The notes: generated by a model not told the origin, from the sequence alone. A stretch of 64,000 nt of DNA from Streptomyces sp. NBC_00094 (GCF_026343125.1 NZ_JAPEMB010000001.1:992001-1056000); one strand, 5' to 3'. Shown: positions 32,956-42,082, counted from the stretch's first letter. Made by a program: numbers and translations.

Positions 32956-33122
32956 GTCCCTGCCGGGCAGGTCGCCGCCGAACGGCCAAGGTCCGTGGAT
33001 CATCGACCTGTTCCAGGCTGCGGGGGTTCGGTGGCGTTCGAGACCACGCCTGCCAGGTCGAGTTCGAGGGGGAGCTCCCTCGGCGCCGCAGCGCGTCCTT
33101 GCCACGACGCTCGGCCCCGGGC
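32956..33122. other. Intergenic region, no gene recognised
   Basis: 167 bp between the convergent ECF41 and membrane-protein genes. Short open frames exist on both strands but none has a ribosome site or recognisable family motif, and I see no clear terminator. It may be gene debris. Confidence 0.4.
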
Positions 33123-34073
33123 TCAGCGACCAAGGCGTGGACCGGAGCCACTTCCGGGGGAGCGACGACCGGCCGCCGGGGGGCTCTCCGGCGCGGCCTC
33201 GGCTCTTGTCAGGAGTCGGCGGCCGGAGACTCCGGTGGCCAGCAGGCCGGTGACGAGGGCGAGGAGCGAGGCGCCCGGGCCCGACGTCCAGTCGACGGTC
33301 CGGGCGTGGACGGCGAGGACGACGGCGGTCGCCAGGGCCACGGCGGGGACGGCCGTGAGGGCGGGGCGGATTCGGGCCAGGTCGTCCTCGACCAGGGAGG
33401 CGAGGACGCCGACGCCGAGCGAAAGCGCCCAGACGCCCAGGCCCTGCGCGTCGGCGCGGTTGACCGTCCACGGTACGAGCGGGCCCCAGAAGGCGGGGAA
33501 GGCCAGCAGGCCCGCGCCGATGCCGAGCCACCCCGATCCGAGAACCGCGAGCAGCGGCTTCGACCAGCCGGGCAGCGGTGCGACCCGAAGGCGCTCGACG
33601 CCCGGCGCCGGGGCGGGCCTGCGGTACTGCGCGGCGAGGCACACCACGGCGGCGAGGGCGAGCAGTCCGAGCGTGGCGACCCAGCCGAGGCTGAACAGGG
33701 CGAGGAACAACGGGCCGCCGTGGACGGCCTGGAGGGCGCCGCCGTTGAGCAGGGTCACCGTGAAGAGACCCACGAGGACGGTCACGAGCGGCAGGACGAG
33801 GCTCCGTACCTCCTCCCAGACGCGGGCCCGGCCGATGGTGAACAGCGCGGGTGCGACGCCGGCCATGGCCGCCCCGACGAGACCGGGGCTGAGCGCCTCC
33901 GGGGACACCCAGGCGCCCGCCGCGTGGCCGGTCAGGCTCGCCACCGCGAGGAGGGCGCCGACGGTGAGGCTGATGCCGCCGACGACGCTGCTCAGGATCA
34001 CCACGGCGGGCGAGAGTTCCCTGCCGTCGAGCGTGTCGGCTTCGCGGGCCGTCGGCTTCTCCGTGGCGCTCAT
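33123..34073 (-). CDS. Multi-spanning membrane protein of unknown function
   Basis: A 316-residue hydrophobic protein with about eight predicted helices (for example AVVILSSVVGGISLTVGALLAV and LVLPLVTVLVGLFTVTLL). No family motif is recognised. A soluble Pro/Arg-rich tail follows the last helix. Its ATG overlaps the stop of the upstream membrane gene (ATGA at 34070-34073), so the two are translationally coupled and probably form a complex or pathway; both are likely controlled by the PadR regulator upstream. Confidence 0.75.
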   Translation of the reverse strand: MSATEKPTAREADTLDGRELSPAVVILSSVVGGISLTVGALLAVASLTGHAAGAWVSPEALSPGLVGAAMAGVAPALFTIGRARVWEEVRSLVLPLVTVLVGLFTVTLLNGGALQAVHGGPLFLALFSLGWVATLGLLALAAVVCLAAQYRRPAPAPGVERLRVAPLPGWSKPLLAVLGSGWLGIGAGLLAFPAFWGPLVPWTVNRADAQGLGVWALSLGVGVLASLVEDDLARIRPALTAVPAVALATAVVLAVHARTVDWTSGPGASLLALVTGLLATGVSGRRLLTRAEAAPESPPAAGRRSPGSGSGPRLGR

Positions 34074-35272
34074 CGGTGGTCCCCTTCCCGCGCCGCGACG
34101 GACACGGGCGCGGGGCCGGTAGCCGGCCGCTCCGCGAACGGTCGCTGCCGCTTGAGGAGTTCACGGCCGTGCAGCACACGCAGGCTCACCACGGTGACGG
34201 CCGCGTAGGCGAGCACGCCGCAGCCGGTGCCGACGCCCGCGACGAGGGCCGTGAGCCGGTCGAGTCCCATGGTCCGCTCCAGTACGGGCACGGTCACCGC
34301 CGAGAACGCGGGGGCGAGGCACAGTGCCGCCAGGTGCATCCGCCACTCCTCCCGCGCCCAGTCGGCACCCCGCACGCGCGCGCGTGCCGCCCGCACCACG
34401 ATGACGGCGTAGGTGACGGCGTACGGGACGACGTAGGCGAGGAGCAGTCGGCGTCCTCCGGCCCCGTGGTCGAGGAAGGCGACCGTGGTCCAGGCCAGTC
34501 CTGCGGCCCCGGCGAGGTGGACGGCGGCCATGACCGGAGCGGGGCACCAGGTGCCGGTCACGCCGGGGACGGTGGCACGCCGGTCGAGCGCGCGGGAGGC
34601 GAGCAGCGCGCCGAAGGAGACGAGGGCGCCGAGGTGCATGATCGCGACGCGGTTGATGTCCTGGATCGACAGCCCCGGGTAGAGCGAGGGCAGGAAGCCC
34701 CATTCGAGGCGGAGCAGCGGGGCGGTCATCAGGAAGCCATAGCAGAGCAGCATCCAGCGCTGGTGCAGGTCCGGGAGGCCCCGGATCGCGGCGAGGACGC
34801 CGAGGCTCACGCTGCCGACGGTGCCGACCAGGATCGTGGCGAGGACGATCCAGAACGCGGCCCCGCTGAACGCCTGCTCCGGTGGGGTGCGGACGAGGTA
34901 GAGGGCGGCACCGGCCATCGACACGTACACGGTGACGGCGAAGACGGTCCCGGTGATCCGGTGCAGCCGGACGCGCCGCCGCAGCGCCGTGAGCAGTTGT
35001 ACGGGGCCGAGCAGCATCAGCAGGCCGCCGAGGACGGAGTGCAGGATCAGCGGGGCCAGGCTGCGGCTGTACGGTCCCATCCGGTCGCGCACGGCCTCGG
35101 CCACGAACTCCGGGGAGACGGACCGGCCGAGGAGCCACTCGCCGAGGGCGGGTGCCCCGGGGCGGGCGTAGGGCCAGAGCTCGGTGACCGCGATCGGCGC
35201 GTACGCCAGGCAGACCACCGTCACGGCGAGGGCGGCTGCCCTCCCTCGTCTCGTGCTTGTCGGACGCCCCAC
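34070..35272 (-). CDS. DUF2306-type multi-spanning membrane protein
   Basis: A 400-residue protein with about ten predicted helices. The DUF2306 features are visible: HSVLGGLLMLLGPVQLLTALRRRVRLHRITG, and DLHQRWMLLCYGFLMTAPLLRL with conserved His residues that could bind haem or metal. The function of the family is unknown. The GTG at 35272 has GGAGGGGG eight nt upstream. It is the first gene of a two-gene operon whose promoter region holds a 7-bp palindrome, probably a PadR site. Confidence 0.78.
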   Translation of the reverse strand: MGRPTSTRRGRAAALAVTVVCLAYAPIAVTELWPYARPGAPALGEWLLGRSVSPEFVAEAVRDRMGPYSRSLAPLILHSVLGGLLMLLGPVQLLTALRRRVRLHRITGTVFAVTVYVSMAGAALYLVRTPPEQAFSGAAFWIVLATILVGTVGSVSLGVLAAIRGLPDLHQRWMLLCYGFLMTAPLLRLEWGFLPSLYPGLSIQDINRVAIMHLGALVSFGALLASRALDRRATVPGVTGTWCPAPVMAAVHLAGAAGLAWTTVAFLDHGAGGRRLLLAYVVPYAVTYAVIVVRAARARVRGADWAREEWRMHLAALCLAPAFSAVTVPVLERTMGLDRLTALVAGVGTGCGVLAYAAVTVVSLRVLHGRELLKRQRPFAERPATGPAPVSVAAREGDHR

Positions 35273-35296
35273 GGCGGTTCCCCCTCCGAACGCGCG

Positions 35297-35315
35297 ATAG
35301 TCCTTATTGGACTAT
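35297..35315. promoter_or_regulatory. Palindromic operator, probable PadR site
   Basis: ATAGTCC (35297-35303) and GGACTAT (35309-35315) form a perfect inverted repeat around TTATT, 25 nt upstream of the DUF2306 gene start. The patch is strikingly AT-rich. The PadR gene immediately upstream is the natural candidate to bind it. Between operator and PadR gene (about 35353-35388) lies a short 12-bp repeat of GTCGGTAACAAC type. Confidence 0.65.
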
Positions 35316-35419
35316 GGAGGAAGGTAGGGCCGGACGCGACGGAGGTCAACCGGTCGGTAACACCGTCGGTAACAACGTCGGCGACGGCGCGGTGCCGCCG
35401 GTGTCGCCGTCGCCGCGGA

Positions 35420-35935
35420 TCAGGGTTCGCGGCCCTCCACCCACTGCCAGAAGTCGACCATCATCCGCTCGTACCGGATGCCGAACTCCAGCGCCTCGCG
35501 CTGACCGCGCGTCAGCAACGCGCCCACACCCTCGGCGAGTTCCTCGTACTCGTCGAGCGTGCGCCGATGCTCGTCGACCTGCACCGGGGCGTGGACGCGC
35601 GGGCTCGCGCCGAACCACAGCTTGAGGATGCCGCGCTCGCGGGCCTCCACCGGGACGAAGGAGGAGTCGGCGAGCCAGCCGCGCAGAGCCGCCTTCCCCT
35701 CCTTCGTCAGCTTCATCAGGCGCCGGTTCCGGCCACCGGCCTGCCGGACCTCCGACAACAGGCCCGCTTCGAGCAGCCGGTCGCACTGCGCGTAGACCTG
35801 CGCGTGGGGCATCGACCAGAAGGGGGCGACCGTGCGCGCGGCCTCGACCTTCACGTCGTACGGACTGGCCTCGCCCAGCTGGTCGATGATGCCGAGCACG
35901 AGGAAGGAGGGCGTGGTCAACCGGACTTCAGACAT
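35420..35935 (-). CDS. PadR-family transcriptional regulator
   Basis: A 171-residue regulator. The N-terminal winged helix (PSFLVLGIIDQLGEASPYDVKVEAARTVAPFWSMPHAQVYAQCDRLLEAGLL) is the PadR signature, followed by a helical dimerisation domain typical of the Vir/AphA type. I chose the ATG at 35935, where homology begins; the ribosome site is weak, so a leaderless or short-leader message is possible. It lies upstream of, and in line with, the DUF2306 operon, which it probably represses through the palindrome at 35297-35315. Confidence 0.87.
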   Translation of the reverse strand: MSEVRLTTPSFLVLGIIDQLGEASPYDVKVEAARTVAPFWSMPHAQVYAQCDRLLEAGLLSEVRQAGGRNRRLMKLTKEGKAALRGWLADSSFVPVEARERGILKLWFGASPRVHAPVQVDEHRRTLDEYEELAEGVGALLTRGQREALEFGIRYERMMVDFWQWVEGREP

Positions 35936-36012
35936 GCCGCGACGGTACCGCGACGCCCGCGAGAACCGGCCTCGGTGAACACGCCCGGCGGGCGGGCGTC
36001 CCAGCCCCCTCG

Positions 36013-38412
36013 TCACTCCGCCCGCAGCGCGCGTGCCGTGCCCGTACGCGCCGCCCAGCCGGCCGGCAGCAGGGCTCCGACCATCGCGATCCCCACGCCG
36101 GCGGCGGCGAGCAGCGCCAGCAGGGGCACGCCGTACACGTCGATGTCGGCGGGCGGGATCGTGGTGCCGACCGCGCGGCCCATCGCCGGCATCACCCAGC
36201 GGTGGAGCGCCACGCCCAGCGGTACGCCGACCGCGCCCGCCACCAGGCCGATGCCGCCGACGGAGGTGAGGACCTGGGCGACGGTCTGGCGCGGGGTCAT
36301 CCCCAGGGCCTTGCAGACGCCCAGGTCGCGGACCCGCTCGCGGGTGTCCAGGACCACCGCGTTGAGCACCCCCAGACAGGCCACCACGACCAGCATCACC
36401 GTGAGCATGACGATCAGTGCCTGCATGGCCATGATGACGCTCGACCTGCTCTCGTCGGTCACGGCCGCCTGGGCGCCGAGCGGCCCCACGACCCCCTCCA
36501 GGCGCGCCGCGTACTCCGCCGGGTCCGTGCCGGCGGCGACCGTGACGGCGAAGTCGGCGGGCTGGTAGCGGAGGTGCAGCGCGGCGACCGACCCGGTCGT
36601 GGTGCGCAGGGTCATGCCGTCGTCGCCCAGGTCGAAGACCTCGCCGACGATCCGGACCCGGACCGTGCGCCCCTGTTCCGACAGGGCGACCGTCTCTCCC
36701 ACCCGCAGGCCCGTGGCGCGCAGGAAGCGCGTCGCGGCCACCGCCTCCCCGGTGGCCGCGAACCAGCGGCCCGAGACCATCGTGTGGCGGCTTCCCGCGG
36801 TGTCCCCCTCGTACGCGACGAGCGGTGCGCCGCCCTTGAGTCCGGCGACGCCGATCCGGGTGCGGACGGTCCGGTAGACGGTCCCGGTCCCCGCGAGCTC
36901 GCCGATCTCCGCCGCCACGGCCGCCGGGTCGGCGGGCTCCCGCGGCATGCTCTCGCCCGGGCCCTCGCCGGGCCCGGCGAGGGTACGGACGGTCACGTCA
37001 CCGCCCCGGTCCGGATCCCCGTCTGCCTTGACCGCGACGAGCGTGCTGCCGAGCCCCACCGCGAAGGTCACCGCGAGGGCGCCGAACGTCACGGCCGCGG
37101 CCGTGGTCGCCGAGCGCGCGGGGCGGGCGAAGGGCCCGGCGAGGCCCAGGGTGACGGGGCGGGGCAGCGGCAGCCGTCCGAGCAGCCCGCGGATCCGGCG
37201 GCCCCGCGCGCCGCCGGCGGCCGGACCGACGCGGAGGGCGGAGGCGGTCGGCAGCCGGGCCGCCCGCAGCGCCGGGACGAAGGCGGTGACGGTCACCAGC
37301 GCGAGGGCGGCGGCGGGCACCAGGACGTCCACCCGGAGGGGGATCGGCACGGTCGTCGTCCCGTACACCTCGGCGACCTCCGCCATGAGGGGCACGGCGA
37401 GCGCGTTGCCGAGGGCCACGCCGAGCAGGGCCCCGACGGAGCCCGGGAGCAGGGCCTGGGCCACGTACGCCCGCCCGACCTGGAACGGGGTGAATCCGAG
37501 GGACTTGAGGATGCCGATCCGGCGGGTGGCGGCGGACACCGCGCCGCTCACCACGATGCCGATGACCAGGACGGACAGGGCGAGTCCGAGGAGCGCGAAG
37601 GCCGAGACGAAGGGGACGAAGGCCGCCGTGCTCTCCTGGACGGCCTCGCGGACGTCGAGGTACGACTGGGTGCCGGCGACCGCGCCCGCCGGGGCGGCGG
37701 CCGTGATCGCCGCACGCCCCGCCGCGACCTCGGCGCGGGTGTCGGCCCCGGTGAACCGGTAGAGCATCTGGAGCGCGGGGCGCCGCTCACCCGCGAGCGG
37801 CGTGAGCTGCGCCGGTACGACCCAGGCGTCGGCGCTCGCGCCGGCCGACGCGCCGATGCCGACCACGGTCAGTTCCAGGGTGCCGGCCCACATCCGGGAC
37901 CCGATCCCCAGGCCCTGCCCGGCGGCCCCCCTCTCCAGGACGATCTCCCCGGGGGCCAGGGCCCACCGGCCCTCGGTCAGGGCGACCGCGTCCACGGGGG
38001 CCGCGGCGGAGGCCCGGCCGACGACCGTCAGGGGCGGCGGTGCGAAGCCGGGCGGTGCGGCCGCGTCCGACCGCAGGCGCACGGAGACGACGCCGAAGGG
38101 GCCCGCCGCGGCGGCGACCCGGGGCGCCCGCGCCGTGCCGGCCAGTCCGTCGGCGGAGACGGCGGAGCCGTCGAACTCCACGGTCAGATGGGCCCCGTGC
38201 TGGCGGGCGAAGGCCCGGTCGAAGGGGGCGGCGGAGGCGACGAGGAGACCGACCGCGAGGACGGCGGCGGCGACCGAGAGCAGGGTCGTCAGGACCATCA
38301 CGGCGGTCTGCGTCCGGCGCCGTCCGACCCCGGCGCGGACGACCCGGCCGAGGGCTCCACCGCGCCGGGTGCCGGTGACCGGCACGGTGCGGTCGTGCGT
38401 ACGGGCGCTCAT
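36013..38412 (-). CDS. ABC transporter permease with two FtsX/MacB-type domains
   Basis: A 799-residue membrane protein. The pattern is helix (TQTAVMVLTTLLSVAAAVLAVGLLVASA), a large extracellular MacB-like core, three helices with an FtsX domain (about 245-385), a second extracellular core, and three more helices at the C-terminus (MAMQALIVMLTVMLVVVACLGVLNAVVL; VLTSVGGIGLVAGAVGVPLG). This duplicated FtsX architecture is typical of actinobacterial exporters of peptides or lipids. The ATG at 38412 overlaps the ATPase stop. It is divergent from a two-component system that probably controls it. Confidence 0.87.
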   Translation of the reverse strand: MSARTHDRTVPVTGTRRGGALGRVVRAGVGRRRTQTAVMVLTTLLSVAAAVLAVGLLVASAAPFDRAFARQHGAHLTVEFDGSAVSADGLAGTARAPRVAAAAGPFGVVSVRLRSDAAAPPGFAPPPLTVVGRASAAAPVDAVALTEGRWALAPGEIVLERGAAGQGLGIGSRMWAGTLELTVVGIGASAGASADAWVVPAQLTPLAGERRPALQMLYRFTGADTRAEVAAGRAAITAAAPAGAVAGTQSYLDVREAVQESTAAFVPFVSAFALLGLALSVLVIGIVVSGAVSAATRRIGILKSLGFTPFQVGRAYVAQALLPGSVGALLGVALGNALAVPLMAEVAEVYGTTTVPIPLRVDVLVPAAALALVTVTAFVPALRAARLPTASALRVGPAAGGARGRRIRGLLGRLPLPRPVTLGLAGPFARPARSATTAAAVTFGALAVTFAVGLGSTLVAVKADGDPDRGGDVTVRTLAGPGEGPGESMPREPADPAAVAAEIGELAGTGTVYRTVRTRIGVAGLKGGAPLVAYEGDTAGSRHTMVSGRWFAATGEAVAATRFLRATGLRVGETVALSEQGRTVRVRIVGEVFDLGDDGMTLRTTTGSVAALHLRYQPADFAVTVAAGTDPAEYAARLEGVVGPLGAQAAVTDESRSSVIMAMQALIVMLTVMLVVVACLGVLNAVVLDTRERVRDLGVCKALGMTPRQTVAQVLTSVGGIGLVAGAVGVPLGVALHRWVMPAMGRAVGTTIPPADIDVYGVPLLALLAAAGVGIAMVGALLPAGWAARTGTARALRAE

Positions 38413-39104
38413 CGGGTCACCGCCGTGACGTCCCGGGCGAGGCGGCCGTCGACGAGTTCGATCGTGCGGGTGGCGCACGCCTCGGCGAGGGCCAGGTCGT
38501 GGGTGACGAGGACGATGGTCTGGCCTTCGGCGTTGAGTTCGCGCAGCAGTTCGCGGACGTCCGCGCCGGACGCGCTGTCCAGGGCGCCGGTGGGCTCGTC
38601 GGCGAGGAGCAGGGGCGGACGGTTCATCAGGGCCCGTGCGACGGCGACCCGCTGGCGTTCGCCCCCGGAGAGGCGGCCGGGGTGGGCGCGGGCGTGCCGG
38701 GCGATGCCGAGCCGGTCGAGGAGTTCGGCGGCGCGGGCCGCCGAACGGGCCCGGTCGGCGCCGGCCAGTTGGGCCGGGAGCAGCACGTTGTCGAGGACGG
38801 TCAGGTCGTCGAGGAGGTTGAAGAACTGGAAGACCATCCCGATCCGGCTCCGCCGGTACTTCGCGGACGCGGCCTCGCCCATCAGGTCCACGCGCAGCCC
38901 GTCCACGGTCACGCGGCCGCTGCTCGGGCGGTCGAGCCCGGCGAGGAGGTTGAGCAGGGTCGACTTGCCGCTGCCGGAGGGGCCGAGGACGGCGAGCGCC
39001 TCGCCGCGCCGCACCGTGAGGGACAGCTCGTCGAGGGCGACGAGGCCGTCGCCGTACGTCCTGCCGACCTCGCTCAGGTCGATCAGGTGGTCGGATTCGG
39101 ACAT
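38409..39104 (-). CDS. ABC transporter ATPase (MacB/LolD type)
   Basis: A 231-residue ATPase with Walker A GPSGSGKST, Q-loop VFQFFNLLDDLTVLDNV, signature LSGGERQRVAVARAL and Walker B LLLADEPTGALD followed by an H-loop THD. This is the LolD/MacB subfamily, which works with FtsX-like permeases as mechanotransmission exporters. The ATG at 39104 has GGAGGG seven nt upstream, and the stop overlaps the permease start, so both are made together. Confidence 0.92.
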   Translation of the reverse strand: MSESDHLIDLSEVGRTYGDGLVALDELSLTVRRGEALAVLGPSGSGKSTLLNLLAGLDRPSSGRVTVDGLRVDLMGEAASAKYRRSRIGMVFQFFNLLDDLTVLDNVLLPAQLAGADRARSAARAAELLDRLGIARHARAHPGRLSGGERQRVAVARALMNRPPLLLADEPTGALDSASGADVRELLRELNAEGQTIVLVTHDLALAEACATRTIELVDGRLARDVTAVTR

Positions 39105-39454
39105 GCGCCCTCCAGGGCTCGGGTAGCGGAACGGGGATGGGCGGGGATGGCCGGATGGGATGTACGGAAGCGCCCGGACGGCACCTCCCGTGCGACGCGG
39201 GCTCGGCGGCACGGCACCGATGCCGGCTCGCCCCCGCACCGAATCGCCCCCGCATCGATTCGGCGCCGCATCGATTCGGCGCCGCACCGACGCTAGGAGC
39301 GGCGGCCCCGGACGCGCGTCGGCCGCGGTGCCGAAGATCCGTACCGCGCGCGGTGGAGGTGCGGCCGCGTCATCCCCGGGATGTACGCCCTCCGGGCAGG
39401 GCCCTGCTCCCACGGGCTGATCCGCTTCCTCGCCCCGCTTGCCACACTGAGCCG
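39105..39454. promoter_or_regulatory. Divergent promoter region with 16-bp direct repeat
   Basis: A 350-bp region between the ABC exporter (minus) and the sensor kinase (plus). At 39251-39282 the 16-bp unit CGCATCGATTCGGCGC occurs twice in tandem. CCGAATCG (39239-39246) is the inverse of CGATTCGG at 39255-39262 and 39272-39279. The repeats are the best candidate binding sites for the NarL-type response regulator at 40801-41520. No gene is seen. Confidence 0.6.
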
Positions 39455-40804
39455 GTGAGCAGGTACGAGGCATTCATCGACCGGGCGCGCGGGCGCCGGC
39501 CCCTGGGGGCGGCGCCCGCGCTGTCCCGCTGGGCGTGGGCGGCCGACGGGCTGCTCGCCCTGGCGCTCGCGATCGCGACGGTCATCGGCGACCTCAACCG
39601 CTCGTACGTGGAGGTGTGGCCGGACCTGGACGACCTTCCGGCCCCGCCGCCGGTGCCGGACCCGGTCACCGGTGAACTGCTGCCGCCTCCCCTGCCGTCG
39701 GCGGTCCCCTGGAAGACGGGCGCGCCCCATCCCGTACCCGCCGTGGAACACGTGCTGCCCCCGGTCGACACCTGGGAGATGGCGGCGGCCCTGCTCACGG
39801 CGCTGCCGCTGGTGCTGCGCCGCCGGTTCCCGCTCGCCGTCTTCTGGGTGGTGACCGGGGCCGCCGTCCTGCTGCACCTCGGCGACGTCTCGGAGGACGC
39901 CACGAAGGTCACCTTCGTGTCCGGTCTCGTCGCGGCGTACAGCGCGGCGATGTACAGCCCGCACCGCAAGGCGGTGTCGGCCTCGCTCGCGGCCGGCCTC
40001 GTGCCGTACGCGGTCCTGCCGCTGGTGCCCGACGTCGACGGCGGCCTCGTGCTCGTCCTCGTCCTGCTGCCGCTGGCCCTCGCCACGCACGGCGTCCATC
40101 TGTGGCGGCAGCGGACGCGGGAGCTGCGGGAGGAGCAGGAGGCGGCGCTGCACCGGGCGGTGGAGGCGGAGCGTTCCCGGATCGCCCGGGAGCTGCACGA
40201 CGTGGTCACCCACAACGTCAGCATGATGACGATCCAGGCCGGGGCCGCGCGCATGGTCCTCGACAGCTCCCCCGACCAGGCCCGGGAGGCGATACGGGCG
40301 GTGGAGGAGGCCGGGCGGACGGCCATGTCGGAACTGCGGCACGTGATGGGGCTGCTGACGATGGCGGCGGACGGTCCCGATCCGGCGGCCGACGTGGATC
40401 TCGCACCGCAGCCGGGTCTGGACCGGCTGACGGAGCTGACGGACCGGGTGCGGTCGTCGGGGGTGCCGGTGGAGGTGGAGACGCGGGGCGTCCCGGCCGC
40501 GCTGCCGGCCGGGGTGGACCTGGCCGCGTACCGCGTGGTGCAGGAGGCGTTGACGAACGTGGTCAGGCACGCGCCGGGCGCGCGGGTGTCCGTCACCGTG
40601 GAGTACGGCCCGGACCGGCTGCTGGTGGAGGTCATGGACACGGGAGGGCGGGCGCGGGGGTCCGCGGACCCGGAACCCGGCGGCGGGCACGGTCTGCTCG
40701 GTCTCCGCGAACGGCTCGCGATCTACGGCGGTACGCTGCGGACGGGCGCGCGTCCGGGCGGCGGGTACCGGGTCCGCGCGGTGATTCCCGTGGAGGCCCC
40801 GTGA
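39455..40804 (+). CDS. NarL-type sensor histidine kinase
   Basis: A 449-residue membrane kinase. About six N-terminal helices flank a Pro-rich extracytoplasmic loop (about 50-100) that may be the sensor. The cytoplasmic part has a HisKA_3 dimerisation box with the phospho-acceptor His in RIARELHDVVTHNVSMM, the N-box EALTNVVRHAPGA and the glycine box GGGHGLLGLRERL. The GTG start at 39455 has only a weak ribosome site. Its stop overlaps the response regulator GTG. Context suggests it senses envelope or antimicrobial stress and controls the divergent ABC exporter. Confidence 0.88.
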   Translation: MSRYEAFIDRARGRRPLGAAPALSRWAWAADGLLALALAIATVIGDLNRSYVEVWPDLDDLPAPPPVPDPVTGELLPPPLPSAVPWKTGAPHPVPAVEHVLPPVDTWEMAAALLTALPLVLRRRFPLAVFWVVTGAAVLLHLGDVSEDATKVTFVSGLVAAYSAAMYSPHRKAVSASLAAGLVPYAVLPLVPDVDGGLVLVLVLLPLALATHGVHLWRQRTRELREEQEAALHRAVEAERSRIARELHDVVTHNVSMMTIQAGAARMVLDSSPDQAREAIRAVEEAGRTAMSELRHVMGLLTMAADGPDPAADVDLAPQPGLDRLTELTDRVRSSGVPVEVETRGVPAALPAGVDLAAYRVVQEALTNVVRHAPGARVSVTVEYGPDRLLVEVMDTGGRARGSADPEPGGGHGLLGLRERLAIYGGTLRTGARPGGGYRVRAVIPVEAP

Positions 40805-41520
40805 CCGTGACCGACGCGCCGCGCGTGGTGATCGTCGACGACCAGGCCCTGGTGCGGACCGGTTTCCGGATGATCCTCGCCGCCGACGGCATCGAGGTGG
40901 TCGCGGAGGCCGCCGACGGCGACGAGGCCGTCTCCGCGGTCCGCAGGACCCGGCCCGACGTGGTCCTGATGGACATCCGGATGCCGGGCACCGACGGCCT
41001 GGAGGCGACGCGCCGGATCCTCGCCGAGGAGGCGGCCCCGCCGAGGATCGTGGTCCTCACCACGTACGACCTCGACCGGTACGTGTACGCGGCGCTCGGC
41101 GCCGGCGCGAGCGGCTTCCTCCTGAAGGACGTCACCCCCGAGCACCTGACGGCGGCGGTCCGGCTGGTCCGCTCCGGGGACGCCCTGCTGGCGCCGGCGA
41201 TCACGCGCCGGCTGGTGGAGCGCTTCGCGGGGACCGGGGCACGGACGGCTCCCCTGCACCGTGACCTCGCCACGCTCACCCCGCGGGAGCTGGAGGTCCT
41301 CGAAGCGCTGGCGCGCGGCCTCACGAACGCGGAGCTGGCCGCGCGGTTCCGGCTGAGCGAGGCGACGGTGAAGACGCACGTCGCCCGCATCCTGTCGAAG
41401 CTCCGGCTGCGCGACCGGGCCCAGGCGGTCATCGCCGCCTACGAGACCGGGCTCGTCACCCCGGGCTCGGCGGGCCGGGCGCCCGGCGACGCCGCGCCGG
41501 GCGGGCAGCCGCCCGACTGA
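40801..41520 (+). CDS. NarL/LuxR-type response regulator
   Basis: A 239-residue regulator. The receiver domain has the acidic pair in VVIVDDQ and phospho-acceptor Asp58 in VVLMDIRMPG, with Lys in FLLKDVTPE. The LuxR-type helix-turn-helix (LTPRELEVLEALARGLTNAELA ... SEATVKTHVARI) occupies about 158-220. Its start overlaps the kinase stop (GTGA). The last 82 bp overlap the convergent STAS gene. It likely binds the repeats at 39239-39282. Confidence 0.92.
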   Translation: MTVTDAPRVVIVDDQALVRTGFRMILAADGIEVVAEAADGDEAVSAVRRTRPDVVLMDIRMPGTDGLEATRRILAEEAAPPRIVVLTTYDLDRYVYAALGAGASGFLLKDVTPEHLTAAVRLVRSGDALLAPAITRRLVERFAGTGARTAPLHRDLATLTPRELEVLEALARGLTNAELAARFRLSEATVKTHVARILSKLRLRDRAQAVIAAYETGLVTPGSAGRAPGDAAPGGQPPD

Positions 41521-41882
41521 AGCTGCGGCCCGGGCGTCGGCCCGACCCCCGGCGCCGTCGCCTCAGGACGGAGGAGGTCGCCGAGCGCGGTCAGGCGGAT
41601 GAGCCGGAGGATCCACGGCTGGTCGCAGACGAGTCGCCAGCGGGCGCCCCGTGCCTGGGTCCGCCCGGCGCAGTGGGCGAGCAGCCCGAGTCCGGTGGCG
41701 TCGCAGAAGGTGAGCCTGCGGATGTCGAGGGTCAGGGCCTGGGACTCCCGGACGAGGGCGTCGAGCTCGGGCCGCAGGTGCCGCACCAGGACGAGGTCGA
41801 GCTCACCGTGGAGCGCCGCGACGGTGTGTCCGCCGGTCGAGCGGACGACGAGGTGCGGGTCGTGACGGGGAATCAGCTGCAT
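41439..41882 (-). CDS. STAS-domain anti-sigma factor antagonist-like protein
   Basis: A 147-residue protein. The STAS domain occupies residues 10-110: VVRSTGGHTVAALHGELDLV, then LDIRRLTFCDATGLGLLAHC. At the usual phospho-acceptor site the motif is DATGLG, offering Thr where most antagonists have Ser. The ATG at 41882 has GGAGCG upstream. The C-terminal 27 residues are Gly/Pro-rich and are encoded antisense to the end of the response regulator gene, an unusual 82-bp convergent overlap. Confidence 0.8.
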   Translation of the reverse strand: MQLIPRHDPHLVVRSTGGHTVAALHGELDLVLVRHLRPELDALVRESQALTLDIRRLTFCDATGLGLLAHCAGRTQARGARWRLVCDQPWILRLIRLTALGDLLRPEATAPGVGPTPGPQLQSGGCPPGAASPGARPAEPGVTSPVS

Positions 41883-42039
41883 CGGACGCTCCACAGGGTG
41901 GATCCATGTGTCACGTCGAGCGTGGCCGCGTCCTCGGGGGGAGGGACGTTTCGCCTCGGCCCCTGTCACCTGAATCGGTGAATATGCGGGCCGGTCGGAG
42001 CCGCACGGACCCCCCGTTCCCGAACGTACGGACGAAAAA

Positions 42040-42082
42040 GGAGGGGCGGCGGCCGTGATCGACTCACGGCCGCCGCCCCTCC
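42040..42082 (-). terminator. Strong intrinsic terminator of pepP
   Basis: GGAGGGGCGGCGGCCGTGA (42040-42058) and its exact complement (42064-42082) form a 19-bp perfect stem with a 5-nt loop. On the minus strand it is followed by CTTTTTCGTC, giving the U-tract expected for pepP, which ends at 42147. Confidence 0.93.

Noticed and set aside
32956..33122. Possible transposase or dehydrogenase debris
   Set aside because: Short frames on both strands but no recognisable motif; kept only as intergenic sequence.
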